From Mycobacterium sp. 852002-51971_SCH5477799-a (GTDB lineage Bacteria > Actinomycetota > Actinomycetes > Mycobacteriales > Mycobacteriaceae), in contig NZ_LZIF01000049.1 in NCBI RefSeq assembly GCF_001667145.1, positions 46,856 through 110,855 on the forward strand: a DNA stretch of 64,000 nucleotides, read 5' to 3'. Of this stretch, positions 1 through 8,603 are shown one piece after another; within the stretch, counting starts at the first letter, position 1; every line of letters begins with the position of its first letter. A program made the position numbers and the translations under genes. Below the pieces are notes generated by a model. It was not told the origin of the DNA and did not search any database. It was given only the letters and a program-made list of their open reading frames with translations.

Positions 1-223
1 GCAGCATCTCGATGATGTGCCCAATGACCGGCAGGCCAGCGTCGCCGACGACCGCTTTGAGCCCGCTGCCCGGTGGTGGCTCGGCGAGTATGCGCTCCGG
101 GAAATCGGTGTTCAACAGCCTGCGCTCGACCGCCCCCATGCCGGGAAAGTTGTTGATGGACGGCGTGAACCGGCGCCGCGCCTGATCCAGCAGGTACTGC
201 GGGGTGCTGATGGTGGCGGTCAT
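1..223 (-). CDS. cyp136: Cytochrome P450 N-terminus (cyp136-like), cut by the window edge
   Basis: The first 74 codons are visible. The protein starts MTATISTPQYLLDQARRRFT and contains GDAGLPVIGHIIEML, the proline-rich entry region of bacterial P450s. The start ATG (223-221) is preceded by AAAGGAG at good spacing. The heme-binding Cys region lies outside the window. The family call rests on this N-terminus and on its position divergent from a TetR gene, as Rv3059 (cyp136) is to Rv3058c in M. tuberculosis. The substrate is unknown. The twin inverted repeats at 249-303 lie directly upstream, so TetR control is likely. Confidence 0.75.
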   Translation of the reverse strand, partial: MTATISTPQYLLDQARRRFTPSINNFPGMGAVERRLLNTDFPERILAEPPPGSGLKAVVGDAGLPVIGHIIEML

Positions 224-248
224 AAACGCTCCTTTGCGTGCCCTCCCG

Positions 249-303
249 GTGACGGCCGTCACTGATTCATACCTTCGCTGAAAAACTTGACGGCTGTCAA
301 GTT
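249..303. promoter_or_regulatory. Twin TetR-type operators between P450 and tetR
   Basis: Two copies of the dyad TGACGGCYGTCA lie 38 bp apart. The first sits in the perfect 14-bp palindrome GTGACGGCCGTCAC (249-262). The second sits in AACTTGAC-GGCT-GTCAAGTT (284-303). Both lie in the divergent promoter region of the P450 and TetR genes, so the simplest reading is that the TetR protein represses both. Binding by that protein is inferred. Confidence 0.65.
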
Positions 304-336
304 CCCTTTTTGGGCGGCGTGGTGCAAGGTCAGGGA

Positions 337-972
337 GTGACCAGCCACCCCGCCACTCCAGAGCCGGGCGCACGACGGCGTGGTGACAAGCAGCGTCAGG
401 CCATCGTGCAGGCGGTGCGCGAACTGCTGCAGGAAAAGCCGTTCGCCGAACTGTCGGTCAGCACCATCAGCCTGCGGGCCGGGGTGGCGCGGTCCGGCTT
501 CTACTTCTACTTCGACTCCAAATACGCGGTGCTGGCACAGCTCATGGCCGAGGCCGCCGAAGAACTCGAGGAACTCACCGAGTGCTTCGCCCCTCGACAG
601 GCCGGCGAGTCACCCGAGCAGTTCGCCAAGCGGATGGTCGGCAGCGCGGCGGCCGTCTACGCACACAACGACCCGGTGGTGACCGCGTGCAACGAGGCCC
701 GCAACACCGATGTCGAGATTCGCGATCTGCTGGATCAGCAGTTCGAGGTGGTGCTGAGCCAGATCGTCGGGGTCGTCGAGGCCGAGATGAAGGCCGGGAC
801 GGCCAATCCGATCAGTGACGACCTACCGACGCTGATCCGCACCCTGGCGGGCACCACCGCGCTGATGCTGACCGGCGACCCGATCCTCACCGGGCGCGAC
901 AGCGACCGTGATCGACGGGTGCGCCTCCTCGAGCAGTTGTGGCTGCACGCGCTGTGGGCGGGCCGTCCCTAA
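337..972 (+). CDS. TetR/AcrR-family regulator next to P450 (Rv3058c-like)
   Basis: A TetR-type transcriptional repressor of about 211 residues. The N-terminal helix-turn-helix runs through AIVQAVRELL, ELSVSTISLRAGVARSGFYF and YFDSKYAVLAQL. The remainder is a helical ligand domain without recognisable specificity. The frame is open from a TTG at 310, but that start would nearly abut the operator at 284-303. I prefer the GTG at 337, giving MTSHPATPEPG. Divergence from the P450 and the paired dyads suggest autoregulation and control of the P450. The inducer is unknown. Confidence 0.85.
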   Translation: MTSHPATPEPGARRRGDKQRQAIVQAVRELLQEKPFAELSVSTISLRAGVARSGFYFYFDSKYAVLAQLMAEAAEELEELTECFAPRQAGESPEQFAKRMVGSAAAVYAHNDPVVTACNEARNTDVEIRDLLDQQFEVVLSQIVGVVEAEMKAGTANPISDDLPTLIRTLAGTTALMLTGDPILTGRDSDRDRRVRLLEQLWLHALWAGRP

Positions 973-1002
973 GGCGGTGCTACCGCCGGTATCGTCACGG
1001 CC

Positions 1003-1992
1003 ATGGCGCAGAGGGGAATCGGGCGGTCTTTCGCGGGAAAGCGGTGCCTTGTCACCGGTGCGGCGAGCGGAATCGGCCGTGCCACGGCGCTGCGGTTAGC
1101 CGCGCAGGGCGCTGAGCTGTACCTGACCGACCGCGACAGTGACGGCCTCGAACAAACCGTGGCCGACGCGCGCGCGCTGGGCGCCCAGGTTCCCAAGCAT
1201 CGGGCGCTGGACATCGCCGACTACGAGCAGGTGGCCGCCTTCGCCGCCGATGTGCACGCCGCGCATCAGAACATGGACGTCGTCCTCAACGTCGCCGGCG
1301 TGTCCGCGTGGGGAACCGTCGACAGGCTGACCCATGAGCAGTGGAGCAAGATGATCGCCATCAACTTGATGGGTCCGATCCACGTCATCGAGACGTTCGT
1401 GCCGCCGATGGTGGCGGCCAAGCGCGGCGGGCATCTGGTCAACGTGTCCTCGGCGGCCGGACTGGTGGCCCTGCCGTGGCATGCCGCCTACAGCGCCAGC
1501 AAGTACGGATTGCGTGGCCTGTCGGAGGTGCTGCGCTTCGACCTGGCCCGCCACCGCATCGGGGTCTCGGTCGTGGTGCCGGGCGCGGTGAACACCCCGT
1601 TGGTGAGCACCGTCGAGATCGCCGGCGTGGACCGCGAAGACCCCAACGTCGACCGGTGGGTGAAGCGGTTCGCCGGCCATGCCGTGTCGCCGGAAAAGGC
1701 CGCCGACAAAATCCTGGCCGGGGTGGCCAAGAACCGGTACCTGATCTACACGTCGGCCGACATCCGCGCCTTGTACGCGTTCAAAAGGCTTGCGTGGTGG
1801 CCCTATAGCGTGGCCATGCGTCAGGTGAACGTGATCTTCACCCGCGCGCTGCGGCCCAGCCCGGCGACGATGCAGGCCGTGCAGCGGCCTGAGGAGGAGG
1901 CGGGCAATCAGCCCAGCCCGGCGACGCTAGTCCGGCATGACCAGCTCGAGGCGCACCCCGAGCAGGCGGACCGGCCGGTCGAGCTCGAATAG
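1003..1992 (+). CDS. Short-chain dehydrogenase/reductase (Rv3057c-like)
   Basis: A classical SDR oxidoreductase. The cofactor motif TGAASGIG is near residue 20, the NVAG-type strand follows, the catalytic Ser is in VNVSSAAG and the catalytic pair is in YSASK. A C-terminal stretch with RLAWWPYSVAMRQVNVIF may associate with membrane. The last 22 codons overlap the 3' end of the convergent dinB2 gene, so the tail looks extended compared with the usual length of about 290 residues. This probably reflects a lost stop codon. The substrate is unknown. Confidence 0.85.
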   Translation: MAQRGIGRSFAGKRCLVTGAASGIGRATALRLAAQGAELYLTDRDSDGLEQTVADARALGAQVPKHRALDIADYEQVAAFAADVHAAHQNMDVVLNVAGVSAWGTVDRLTHEQWSKMIAINLMGPIHVIETFVPPMVAAKRGGHLVNVSSAAGLVALPWHAAYSASKYGLRGLSEVLRFDLARHRIGVSVVVPGAVNTPLVSTVEIAGVDREDPNVDRWVKRFAGHAVSPEKAADKILAGVAKNRYLIYTSADIRALYAFKRLAWWPYSVAMRQVNVIFTRALRPSPATMQAVQRPEEEAGNQPSPATLVRHDQLEAHPEQADRPVELE

Positions 1993-2979
1993 GTCGAGCA
2001 CCCGAAGGGCCGCGGCCACGATGACGTCGCGATCGGTGCTGGGCGCATCCAGCTTGCGAATCTTGGTGCGCGTGTAGAAGGTTGCCGTGCGCACGGTCAC
2101 CGCCACCCGGATCACGACTCGGTCCGCCGTCAGCACGTCCGTCAGCGCCCGTTCGGCCAAATCCGTTACGGCCGCGTTCATCTCGGACCGATCGGTGAGG
2201 TCGCGCGGAAAGGTCACAACATGGCTGCGCGAGCGCGGCACCCAGGGCTCGGCGCTCACCTGACTGTCGCCGCCGCCCTTGGCCAACAGCAGCAGCCACA
2301 GCCCGGTGCGCGGACCGAAGGTGGCCGTCAGCAACTCCGCATCGCAGTGGGCCAGCTGCGATACCGTCGTAATATGAAGCTCCGCAAGTTTTTTCGCCGT
2401 CTTGGGGCCCACGCTCCACAGCGCATCGACCGGACGATCGGCCATCAGGGGCATCCAGTTCGCGTCGGAGAGCACAAAAATGCCGCCCGGTTTCGCGAAG
2501 CCGGTGGCGACCTTCGCACGCTGCTTGTTGTCGCTGATGCCGACCGAGCAGGACAGCCCGGTTTCGGTGGAGATGACGGTGCGGATCTGCTGTGCGACCC
2601 CGCTCGGGTCCTGCGCGGTCACCGCGACATAGGCCTCGTCCCAGCCCCACACTTCGACCGGATGCCCGAGGTCACGCAGCACACTCATCACCTGATCGGA
2701 CGCCGCGTCGTAGGCGGCCGGGTCCGAGGGCAGGAAGGTCGCCCCCGGGCAGCGGCGGGCGGCGGCACGCAGCGGCATGCCCGCACGCACGCCGAACTCG
2801 CGGGCCTCGTAGGAGGCACAGGTGACGACCTTGCGCGGTTCCTTCGGATCGCCGCTGCCGCCGACAATGACCGGCAGTCCGGCCAATTCGGGGTGCCGGC
2901 GCAACTCGACCGAGGCCAGGAACTGGTCGAGGTCCACGTGCAAGACCCACGCCGGTGCCGCGGAGGGCCCGCCGTTCAT
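1927..2979 (-). CDS. dinB2: Y-family DNA polymerase IV, DinB2 type (DinP, Rv3056-like)
   Basis: A translesion DNA polymerase of about 350 residues. The first metal site is in HVDLDQFLASVE. The second acidic motif is WGWDEAYV, where most DinB proteins have SIDEAY. A helix-hairpin-helix follows at LWSVGPKTAKKLAEL. The residue at the usual aromatic steric-gate position is Leu (DLDQFL), as in mycobacterial DinB2 proteins that accept ribonucleotides. I see no QLxLF-type clamp-binding motif; the C-terminus is RLELVMPD. The start ATG overlaps the stop codon of the upstream TetR gene (ATGA), so the two genes are translationally coupled. An upstream in-frame ATG at 3012 is less likely. Confidence 0.9.
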   Translation of the reverse strand: MNGGPSAAPAWVLHVDLDQFLASVELRRHPELAGLPVIVGGSGDPKEPRKVVTCASYEAREFGVRAGMPLRAAARRCPGATFLPSDPAAYDAASDQVMSVLRDLGHPVEVWGWDEAYVAVTAQDPSGVAQQIRTVISTETGLSCSVGISDNKQRAKVATGFAKPGGIFVLSDANWMPLMADRPVDALWSVGPKTAKKLAELHITTVSQLAHCDAELLTATFGPRTGLWLLLLAKGGGDSQVSAEPWVPRSRSHVVTFPRDLTDRSEMNAAVTDLAERALTDVLTADRVVIRVAVTVRTATFYTRTKIRKLDAPSTDRDVIVAAALRVLDLFELDRPVRLLGVRLELVMPD

Positions 2980-3584
2980 CGCCCGCAGAGCTTGCGCGCC
3001 AAGCTTTCCCACGCGTCGCCCAGTGTCGCCAGGGTGTGACCGCCCTCGGCCAGTTGATGCTCGACGTAGTCCACGTCGAGCAGCGCGAGCAACGCGTCGG
3101 TCTGGGCGTCGAGGTCGCCGGTGGAGTCGGCCGCTTTGAGCAGCACGCGCACGTGCGTGCGCAGCACCGTGGCCGGTGCGTTGTGCCGGTTTTGCGGGTC
3201 GCGGTTGGCCGCGGACAGCAGTTCGCAGTGGTCGTGAGCGAACCGGATCCGTTCCCTGCCGAACGCGATTAGCCGATCGGTCGGCGGGGCGCCGGGGCCC
3301 AGGGGCGGCGGCCCGAACAGAAACGATTGCTGAACGGCTTGTTCGTCCTCGTCCAACAGCACCATCATCAGGCCGGCCCGGCTGCCGAAGCGGCGGAAGA
3401 GCGTGCCTTTGCCGACCCCGGCGGCGGCGGCGATGTCGTCGGTGGTGACGGCGTCGGCGCCGCGCTCGGCGACGAGGTTCCGGGCGGCGTGGAGGAGCAG
3501 GGCGCGGTTGCGCGCCGCGTCGCCCCGTTCCTGGTGCACGACCTGGGGGGCGTATACCTGCAACTCCCCAGACCGCTCGTTCAC
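2976..3584 (-). CDS. TetR-family regulator, first gene of operon with dinB2 (Rv3055-like)
   Basis: A TetR repressor of about 202 residues. The HTH region reads NRALLLHAARNLVAERG, then TDDIAAAAGVGKGTLFRRFG, followed by a helical effector domain. It is divergent from the flavin reductase gene at 3676, and a perfect palindrome (3614-3627) lies between them. Its stop overlaps the dinB2 start by 4 nt, so regulator and polymerase are made together. This suggests dinB2 follows the inducer of this TetR protein rather than the SOS response alone. The inducer is unknown. Confidence 0.87.
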   Translation of the reverse strand: MNERSGELQVYAPQVVHQERGDAARNRALLLHAARNLVAERGADAVTTDDIAAAAGVGKGTLFRRFGSRAGLMMVLLDEDEQAVQQSFLFGPPPLGPGAPPTDRLIAFGRERIRFAHDHCELLSAANRDPQNRHNAPATVLRTHVRVLLKAADSTGDLDAQTDALLALLDVDYVEHQLAEGGHTLATLGDAWESLARKLCGR

Positions 3585-3613
3585 TCCTGCACTTTAACCC
3601 CGCCGGAATAAAG

Positions 3614-3627
3614 CGGACTATAGTCCG
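3614..3627. promoter_or_regulatory. Perfect palindrome, likely TetR operator
   Basis: CGGACTATAGTCCG is a perfect 14-bp dyad centred in the 91-bp gap between the divergent TetR-dinB2 operon and the flavin reductase gene. Size and symmetry fit a TetR-family operator controlling both directions. Confidence 0.6.
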
Positions 3628-3675
3628 GTTAGCTCGTGCGAGGATGTACGCAACGACCGAAGGGAAACTCCAGCA

Positions 3676-4230
3676 GTGGCAATGAACATCTTGGCGTTAG
3701 TGGGAAGCCTGCGGGCGGCGTCGATCAACCGCCAGATCGCCGAGTTGGCGGTGGCGGTCGCCGCCGACGACGTGACCGTAACGATCTTCGAAGGACTCAG
3801 TGAGCTGCCCTTCTATAACGAGGACATCGATTACGCGATGAACACCGACGCGCCGCCGCTTGGTCCGGTGGTCGCGCTGCGCGCCGCGGCGGCCGACGCG
3901 GACGCCGCACTGGTGGTGACCCCGGAGTACAACGGCAGCTACCCGGCCGTCATCAAGAACGCGATCGACTGGTTGTCTCGGCCGTTCGGTGACGGCGCGC
4001 TGAAGGGCAAGCCGCTGGCGGTCATCGGCGGATCCTTCGGCCGATATGGCGGGGTGTGGGCGCACGACGACACCCGCAAGTCCTTCGGCATCGCCGGCGC
4101 ACGGGTCGTGGAGGCGATCAAACTGTCGGTGCCGTTCAAGACGCTGGAGGGCAAGGCGCCCGCCGAGCACGCCGAGCTCTCGGCGAACGTGCGTGATGTG
4201 GTGGGCAAGCTGGCCGCCGAGGTCGGCTGA
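3676..4230 (+). CDS. NAD(P)H-dependent FMN reductase (Rv3054c-like)
   Basis: A flavodoxin-fold NADPH:FMN or quinone reductase of 184 residues. Characteristic stretches are LVGSLRAASINRQIAELA (phosphate-binding loop region), TPEYNGSYPAVIKNAIDWLS (the PEYN flavin-binding motif) and GGSFGRYGG. The start is the GTG at 3676. It probably supplies reduced flavin or detoxifies quinones in the cytosol. The shared operator with the TetR-dinB2 operon hints at a role in an electrophile or redox-stress response, which is inference. A hairpin terminator follows at 4293. Confidence 0.88.
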   Translation: MAMNILALVGSLRAASINRQIAELAVAVAADDVTVTIFEGLSELPFYNEDIDYAMNTDAPPLGPVVALRAAAADADAALVVTPEYNGSYPAVIKNAIDWLSRPFGDGALKGKPLAVIGGSFGRYGGVWAHDDTRKSFGIAGARVVEAIKLSVPFKTLEGKAPAEHAELSANVRDVVGKLAAEVG

Positions 4231-4292
4231 TTGGCAGAAGTCGACAAGCCGCCCGCCGGGCGACCAGCGAGGTTGGCACAACCGAATAGCAG

Positions 4293-4319
4293 AAGCCGCC
4301 AGGTCCGCCTGGCGGCTTT
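4293..4319 (+). terminator. Intrinsic terminator-like hairpin after the flavin reductase gene
   Basis: An 11-bp perfect stem (AAGCCGCCAGG / CCTGGCGGCTT) with a TCCG loop runs into a short T stretch. It lies 63 nt after the reductase stop. The T tract is short, as is usual in mycobacteria. Confidence 0.6.
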
Positions 4320-4484
4320 GCTGGCTGCGGGCGGGCCCGCCGGTGTCGGCGGTGTTGTCGGTGGTCGCTGATATACCGGAGCGCATGATTCACTCCACCG
4401 CGATTTGTGATCTGCGACACGCCGGGCGGGTGTCCAGATTTGTTCGCGCCCGGGCTCACGACCAGGGAATTTCAAAATTGTTAT

Positions 4485-4532
4485 TCAGAACATCTTGTAT
4501 CTCGACATCTTGTCACCCACTAGGTGTAGTGT
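4485..4532. promoter_or_regulatory. Paired NrdR-like boxes upstream of nrdHIE
   Basis: CCACTAGGTGTAGTGT (4517-4532) resembles the NrdR consensus in dyad form. A weaker copy, TCAGAACATCTTGTAT, starts exactly 32 bp upstream at 4485. The 32-bp spacing, about three helical turns, is the arrangement known for the NrdR repressor. The nrdF promoter shows the same spacing (11404-11451). The rest of the 4231-4733 gap shows no convincing gene. Confidence 0.55.
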
Positions 4533-4733
4533 TTCGAGCACCGGCAGATCCCAGGACCACCAAGCAAGCCAGACTCGGTGAACCCCCCGAAATCGGCGCC
4601 CACAGGTCGTTCGACCTCGACCGCCGCGCGACGGGAATCAGGGGCCTGACGGATCGCTGAACGAAGCAAAGACGCAGTCCAAAAGTAGTTGCCAGTCCGT
4701 TGGATCCCCTCTTCCGCGAAGGAGCGGCATTCT

Positions 4734-4973
4734 ATGAGCATCACCGTGTACACCAAGCCGGCATGCGTGCAGTGCACCGCCACCTACAAGGCGCTGGACA
4801 AGCAGGGCATCGCCTACGAGAAGGTCGACATCTCGCTGGACGCCGAGGCGCGTGACTACGTGATGGCCCTGGGATACCTTCAGGCTCCCGTGGTGGTGGC
4901 AGGCAACGACCACTGGTCGGGTTTCCGCCCCGACCGCATCAAGGCGCTGTCCGCGGCGGAACTGAGCGCGTAA
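4734..4973 (+). CDS. nrdH: Glutaredoxin-like NrdH-redoxin
   Basis: A 79-residue thioredoxin-fold electron donor for the class Ib ribonucleotide reductase. The redox motif CVQC is near residue 11 (VYTKPACVQCTATYKAL), and the signature WSGFRPDRI is near the C-terminus. The ATG at 4734 follows AAGGAG. It is the first gene of nrdH-nrdI-nrdE, the order kept across Actinobacteria. The paired NrdR-like boxes about 200 nt upstream probably control it. Confidence 0.95.
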   Translation: MSITVYTKPACVQCTATYKALDKQGIAYEKVDISLDAEARDYVMALGYLQAPVVVAGNDHWSGFRPDRIKALSAAELSA

Positions 4974-5000
4974 GGCGAGACGTTAGGTAAGGAGGTTGCG

Positions 5001-5528
5001 GTGCAGTCGCGCAACCCAGGTTGGACGAGTGGCGACCCGTCCCCCGCAAGCGGGAGGTACCCCCAGCACCCGGCTACGCCGCGCTTGCGATCGCCACTGG
5101 TCTATTTCTCCTCGGTGTCGGAGAACACCCACCGCTTCGTGGAGAAGCTGGGGATCCCCGCCACGCGGATACCACTGCATGGCCGCATCGAGGTAGACCA
5201 GCCCTACGTACTCGTCCTGCCCACCTACGGCGGCGGGCATGCGACTCCGGACCTCAACGCCGGCGGTTATGTCCCCAAACAGGTCATCGCCTTTTTGAAC
5301 AATGAGCACAACCGGTCGTTGATCCGCGGCGTCATCGCCGCGGGCAACAACAACTTCGGCGCCGAATTCGCCTACGCGGGCAACGTGATCTCGCGCAAGT
5401 GCGGCATCCCATACCTCTACCGCTTCGAACTCATGGGAACCCAAGACGACGTGGAAGCCGTCCGCGCGGGCTTAGCCAACTTTTGGAAGGAACAGACGTG
5501 TCACCAACCGTCGCTGCAGAGCCTGTAA
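5001..5528 (+). CDS. nrdI: NrdI flavodoxin with an unusual N-terminal extension
   Basis: The flavodoxin that oxidatively activates the dimanganese NrdF centre. The conserved core starts at [20 protein letters not shown] and continues through PTYGGG and GNNNFGAEF to the family C-terminus [13 protein letters not shown]. The GTG at 5001 is preceded by a strong AAGGAGG, so it is the likely start. The first 33 residues are not NrdI-like. Most are encoded by a 71-bp palindromic element (5028-5098) that ends where the conserved core begins. The core seems intact. The 3' end overlaps nrdE by 31 nt. Confidence 0.93.
   Translation: MQSRNPGWTSGDPSPASGRYPQHPATPRLRSPLVYFSSVSENTHRFVEKLGIPATRIPLHGRIEVDQPYVLVLPTYGGGHATPDLNAGGYVPKQVIAFLNNEHNRSLIRGVIAAGNNNFGAEFAYAGNVISRKCGIPYLYRFELMGTQDDVEAVRAGLANFWKEQTCHQPSLQSL
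5028..5098. repeat. 71-bp palindromic element inserted in the 5' end of nrdI
   Basis: The element is bounded by 8-bp perfect inverted repeats, AGTGGCGA (5028-5035) and TCGCCACT (5091-5098). It has an internal hairpin CCCGC-AA-GCGGG followed by GGTACCCCC. Composition and structure resemble the small interspersed GC-rich repeats of mycobacterial genomes. It is translated as part of NrdI. I see no second full copy in this window. Confidence 0.55.
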
Positions 5529-7663
5529 CCACCGGAGCCCACGCATTGCCGGGGGAAACGGATTATCACGCGCTCAACGCGATGCTGAATCTCTACGACG
5601 CGGACGGCAAGATTCAGTTCGACAAGGACCGCGAGGCCGCGCATCAGTACTTCCTGCAGCACGTCAACCAGAACACGGTGTTCTTCCACAATCAGGACGA
5701 GAAGCTCGACTACCTGGTCAAGGAGAACTATTACGAGCGCGAGGTTCTCGACCAGTACAGCCGCAACTTCGTCAAGACGCTGCTGGACCGCGCGTACGCC
5801 AAGAAGTTCCGGTTCCCGACGTTCCTGGGCGCGTTCAAGTACTACACCTCCTACACGCTGAAGACGTTCGACGGGAAGCGGTATCTGGAGCGCTTCGAGG
5901 ACCGCGTGGTCATGGTCGCGTTGACGCTGGCCGCCGGTGACACCGTCCTGGCCGAGAAGCTCGTCGACGAGATCATTGACGGGCGATTTCAGCCGGCCAC
6001 CCCGACGTTTTTGAACTCGGGCAAGAAGCAGCGCGGCGAGCCGGTGAGCTGCTTTTTGCTGCGCATCGAGGACAACATGGAATCGATCGGGCGATCGATC
6101 AACTCCGCGCTGCAGCTGTCCAAGCGCGGCGGGGGAGTCGCGTTGCTGCTCAGCAACATTCGCGAGCACGGCGCCCCGATCAAGAACATCGAGAACCAAT
6201 CCTCGGGCGTCATCCCGATCATGAAGCTGCTCGAGGACTCGTTCTCCTACGCCAACCAGCTCGGGGCCCGGCAGGGTGCGGGCGCGGTGTACCTGCACGC
6301 GCATCATCCGGACATCTACCGGTTCTTGGACACCAAGCGTGAGAACGCCGACGAGAAGATCCGCATCAAGACGCTGAGCCTGGGCGTGGTGATTCCCGAT
6401 ATCACCTTCGAGCTGGCCAAGAAGAACGAGGACATGTACCTGTTCTCGCCGTATGACGTCGAGCGGGTCTACGGCCTGCCATTCGCCGACATCTCCGTCA
6501 CGGAGAAGTACTACGAAATGGTCGACGACGCCCGCATTCGCAAGACGAAGATCAAGGCGCGCGAGTTCTTCCAGACGCTGGCCGAGCTGCAGTTCGAGTC
6601 CGGTTACCCCTACATCATGTTCGAGGACACGGTGAACCGGGCCAACCCGATCGACGGCAAGATCACCCACTCCAACCTGTGCTCGGAGATCCTGCAGGTG
6701 TCCACGCCGTCGGTGTTCAACGACGACTTGACGTATGCCAAAGTGGGCAAGGACATTTCGTGCAACCTGGGATCGCTGAACATCGCCAAGACGATGGACT
6801 CGCCCGACTTCGCGCAGACCATCGAAGTCGCGATCCGCGCGCTGACGGCGGTGAGCGATCAGACGCACATCTGGTCGGTGCCCTCAATCGAGCAGGGCAA
6901 CAACGAGTCCCACGCGATCGGGCTCGGCCAGATGAACCTGCACGGCTACCTGGCCCGCGAGCGCATCCTCTACGGGTCCGAAGAAGGCGTCGACTTCACC
7001 AACATCTACTTCTACACCGTGCTCTACCACGCGCTGCGCGCGTCGAATCGCATCGCGATTGAGCGGGGAAGCAAGTTCGGCGGCTTCGAAAAGTCGAAGT
7101 ACGCCTCGGGCGAATTCTTCGACAAATACACCGAGCAGGTGTGGGAGCCGGCCACGCCGCGGGTCCGAGAGATCTTTGCCGAGGCCGGCATCCGCATTCC
7201 GACACAAGAGGATTGGCAACGGCTGAAGGAGTCGGTGCGGCAGCACGGCATCTACAACCAGAACCTGCAGGCCGTCCCGCCGACCGGCTCGATCAGCTAC
7301 ATCAACAACTCGACCAGCTCGATCCACCCGGTGGCGAGCAAGATCGAGATCCGCAAGGAAGGCAAGATCGGCCGCGTCTACTACCCGGCGCCCTATCTGA
7401 CCAACGACAACCTGGAGTACTACCAGGACGCCTACGAGATCGGCTACGAAAAGATCATCGACACCTACGCCGCGGCCACCCAGCACGTGGACCAGGGGCT
7501 GTCGCTGACGCTGTTCTTCAAGGACACCGCCACCACCCGCGATGTGAACAAGGCGCAGATCTACGCCTGGCGCAAGGGAATCAAGACGCTGTACTACATC
7601 CGCCTTCGCCAGATGGCTTTGGAGGGAACAGAGGTCGAGGGCTGCGTGTCCTGCATGCTGTAA
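5498..7663 (+). CDS. nrdE: Class Ib ribonucleoside-diphosphate reductase alpha subunit NrdE
   Basis: The catalytic large subunit (721 residues) that reduces ribonucleoside diphosphates to deoxyribonucleotides. Landmarks are [16 protein letters not shown] (first active-site Cys), [25 protein letters not shown], the loop [20 protein letters not shown] and the C-terminal redox tail CVSCML that is re-reduced by NrdH. The GTG start at 5498 lies inside the end of nrdI, giving [10 protein letters not shown]. The N-terminal ATP-cone allosteric domain of class Ia enzymes is absent, as expected for class Ib. Confidence 0.96.
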   Translation: MSPTVAAEPVTTGAHALPGETDYHALNAMLNLYDADGKIQFDKDREAAHQYFLQHVNQNTVFFHNQDEKLDYLVKENYYEREVLDQYSRNFVKTLLDRAYAKKFRFPTFLGAFKYYTSYTLKTFDGKRYLERFEDRVVMVALTLAAGDTVLAEKLVDEIIDGRFQPATPTFLNSGKKQRGEPVSCFLLRIEDNMESIGRSINSALQLSKRGGGVALLLSNIREHGAPIKNIENQSSGVIPIMKLLEDSFSYANQLGARQGAGAVYLHAHHPDIYRFLDTKRENADEKIRIKTLSLGVVIPDITFELAKKNEDMYLFSPYDVERVYGLPFADISVTEKYYEMVDDARIRKTKIKAREFFQTLAELQFESGYPYIMFEDTVNRANPIDGKITHSNLCSEILQVSTPSVFNDDLTYAKVGKDISCNLGSLNIAKTMDSPDFAQTIEVAIRALTAVSDQTHIWSVPSIEQGNNESHAIGLGQMNLHGYLARERILYGSEEGVDFTNIYFYTVLYHALRASNRIAIERGSKFGGFEKSKYASGEFFDKYTEQVWEPATPRVREIFAEAGIRIPTQEDWQRLKESVRQHGIYNQNLQAVPPTGSISYINNSTSSIHPVASKIEIRKEGKIGRVYYPAPYLTNDNLEYYQDAYEIGYEKIIDTYAAATQHVDQGLSLTLFFKDTATTRDVNKAQIYAWRKGIKTLYYIRLRQMALEGTEVEGCVSCML

Positions 7664-7715
7664 TCCTCGGGCTGATCGGACAGTCTGCCCAGGTCAGAAG
7701 CCGCTACCGGGTAAA

Positions 7716-8453
7716 GTGCTTGACGTGGTGAGAATTCCCAGACCCCACCCCAGCGTCAAGCCCGGGGCCAAGGTCGACGCGCGCAGCGAACGCTGGCGCG
7801 AGCACCGCAAGAAAGTGCGCAACGAAATCGTCGATGCGGCCTTCCGTGCGATCGACCGCCTCGGGCCCGAGCTGTCCGTGCGGGAGATCGCCGAGGAGGC
7901 CGGCACCGCCAAGCCGAAGATCTACCGCCATTTCCACGACAAGTCCGACCTGTTCGAGGCGATCGGGGAGCGGCTGCGCGACATGCTGTGGGCAGCGATC
8001 ATCCCGTCCATCGACCTGAAGACCGACTCGGCGCGCGAGGTGATCCGGCGCAGCGTCGAGGAGTACGTGATCCTGGTCGACAAGCATCCCAACGTGCTGC
8101 GCGTGTTCATCCAGGGCCGGTCGGCCGCCACCACGCAGGTCCTCAACGAAGGACGCGGAATCACCCTGGCCGTGGCCGACATGTTCGACAACGAGCTCCG
8201 CGAGATGGAGCTCGACCACGCGGCGGTCGAACTGGCCGGGCACGCGGCATTCGGCTGTGCCGCGTCGGCCACCGAGTGGTGGCTGGGTCCGGAGCCCGAA
8301 AGCCCGCGGCTGATGTCGCGTGAGCAGTTCGTTGCGCACCTGACGACCATCATGATGGGGGTGATCGTCGGAACCGCCGAGGCGCTGGGCATCACGATGA
8401 ATCCCGACCTGCCGATTCACGACATGGTGGCCGGCAACCCGGCCGCGAGCTGA
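7716..8453 (+). CDS. TetR-family regulator (Rv3050c-like)
   Basis: A TetR regulator of up to 245 residues. The HTH region is HRKKVRNEIVDAAFRAIDR, LSVREIAEEAGTAKPKIYRH and FHDKSDLFEAI. A long helical ligand domain follows. GTG starts at 7716, 7725 and 7728 are all possible and none has a clear ribosome-binding site. It lies just upstream of, and in line with, a Baeyer-Villiger-type monooxygenase gene. The inverted repeat at 8507 between them suggests it regulates that enzyme. Confidence 0.85.
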   Translation: MLDVVRIPRPHPSVKPGAKVDARSERWREHRKKVRNEIVDAAFRAIDRLGPELSVREIAEEAGTAKPKIYRHFHDKSDLFEAIGERLRDMLWAAIIPSIDLKTDSAREVIRRSVEEYVILVDKHPNVLRVFIQGRSAATTQVLNEGRGITLAVADMFDNELREMELDHAAVELAGHAAFGCAASATEWWLGPEPESPRLMSREQFVAHLTTIMMGVIVGTAEALGITMNPDLPIHDMVAGNPAAS

Positions 8454-8506
8454 GCGAGTCGCGGCGTTGACAAGCGCTGCGGCCATCGATAACACTCGTC
8501 CAGACC

Positions 8507-8528
8507 GATACCCTGGGTACTGGGTATC
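8507..8528. promoter_or_regulatory. Inverted repeat upstream of the monooxygenase gene
   Basis: GATACCC and GGGTATC form perfect 7-bp arms separated by 8 bp, 76 nt before the monooxygenase start. It is a candidate operator for the adjacent TetR protein. Confidence 0.45.
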
Positions 8529-8603
8529 TGCGCCAGGCCGGCCGCAGCCGAAAACGCCGGCCAACTCCGACCCGACAGGCCTGGATAGGAAGACCGATCG
8601 ATC

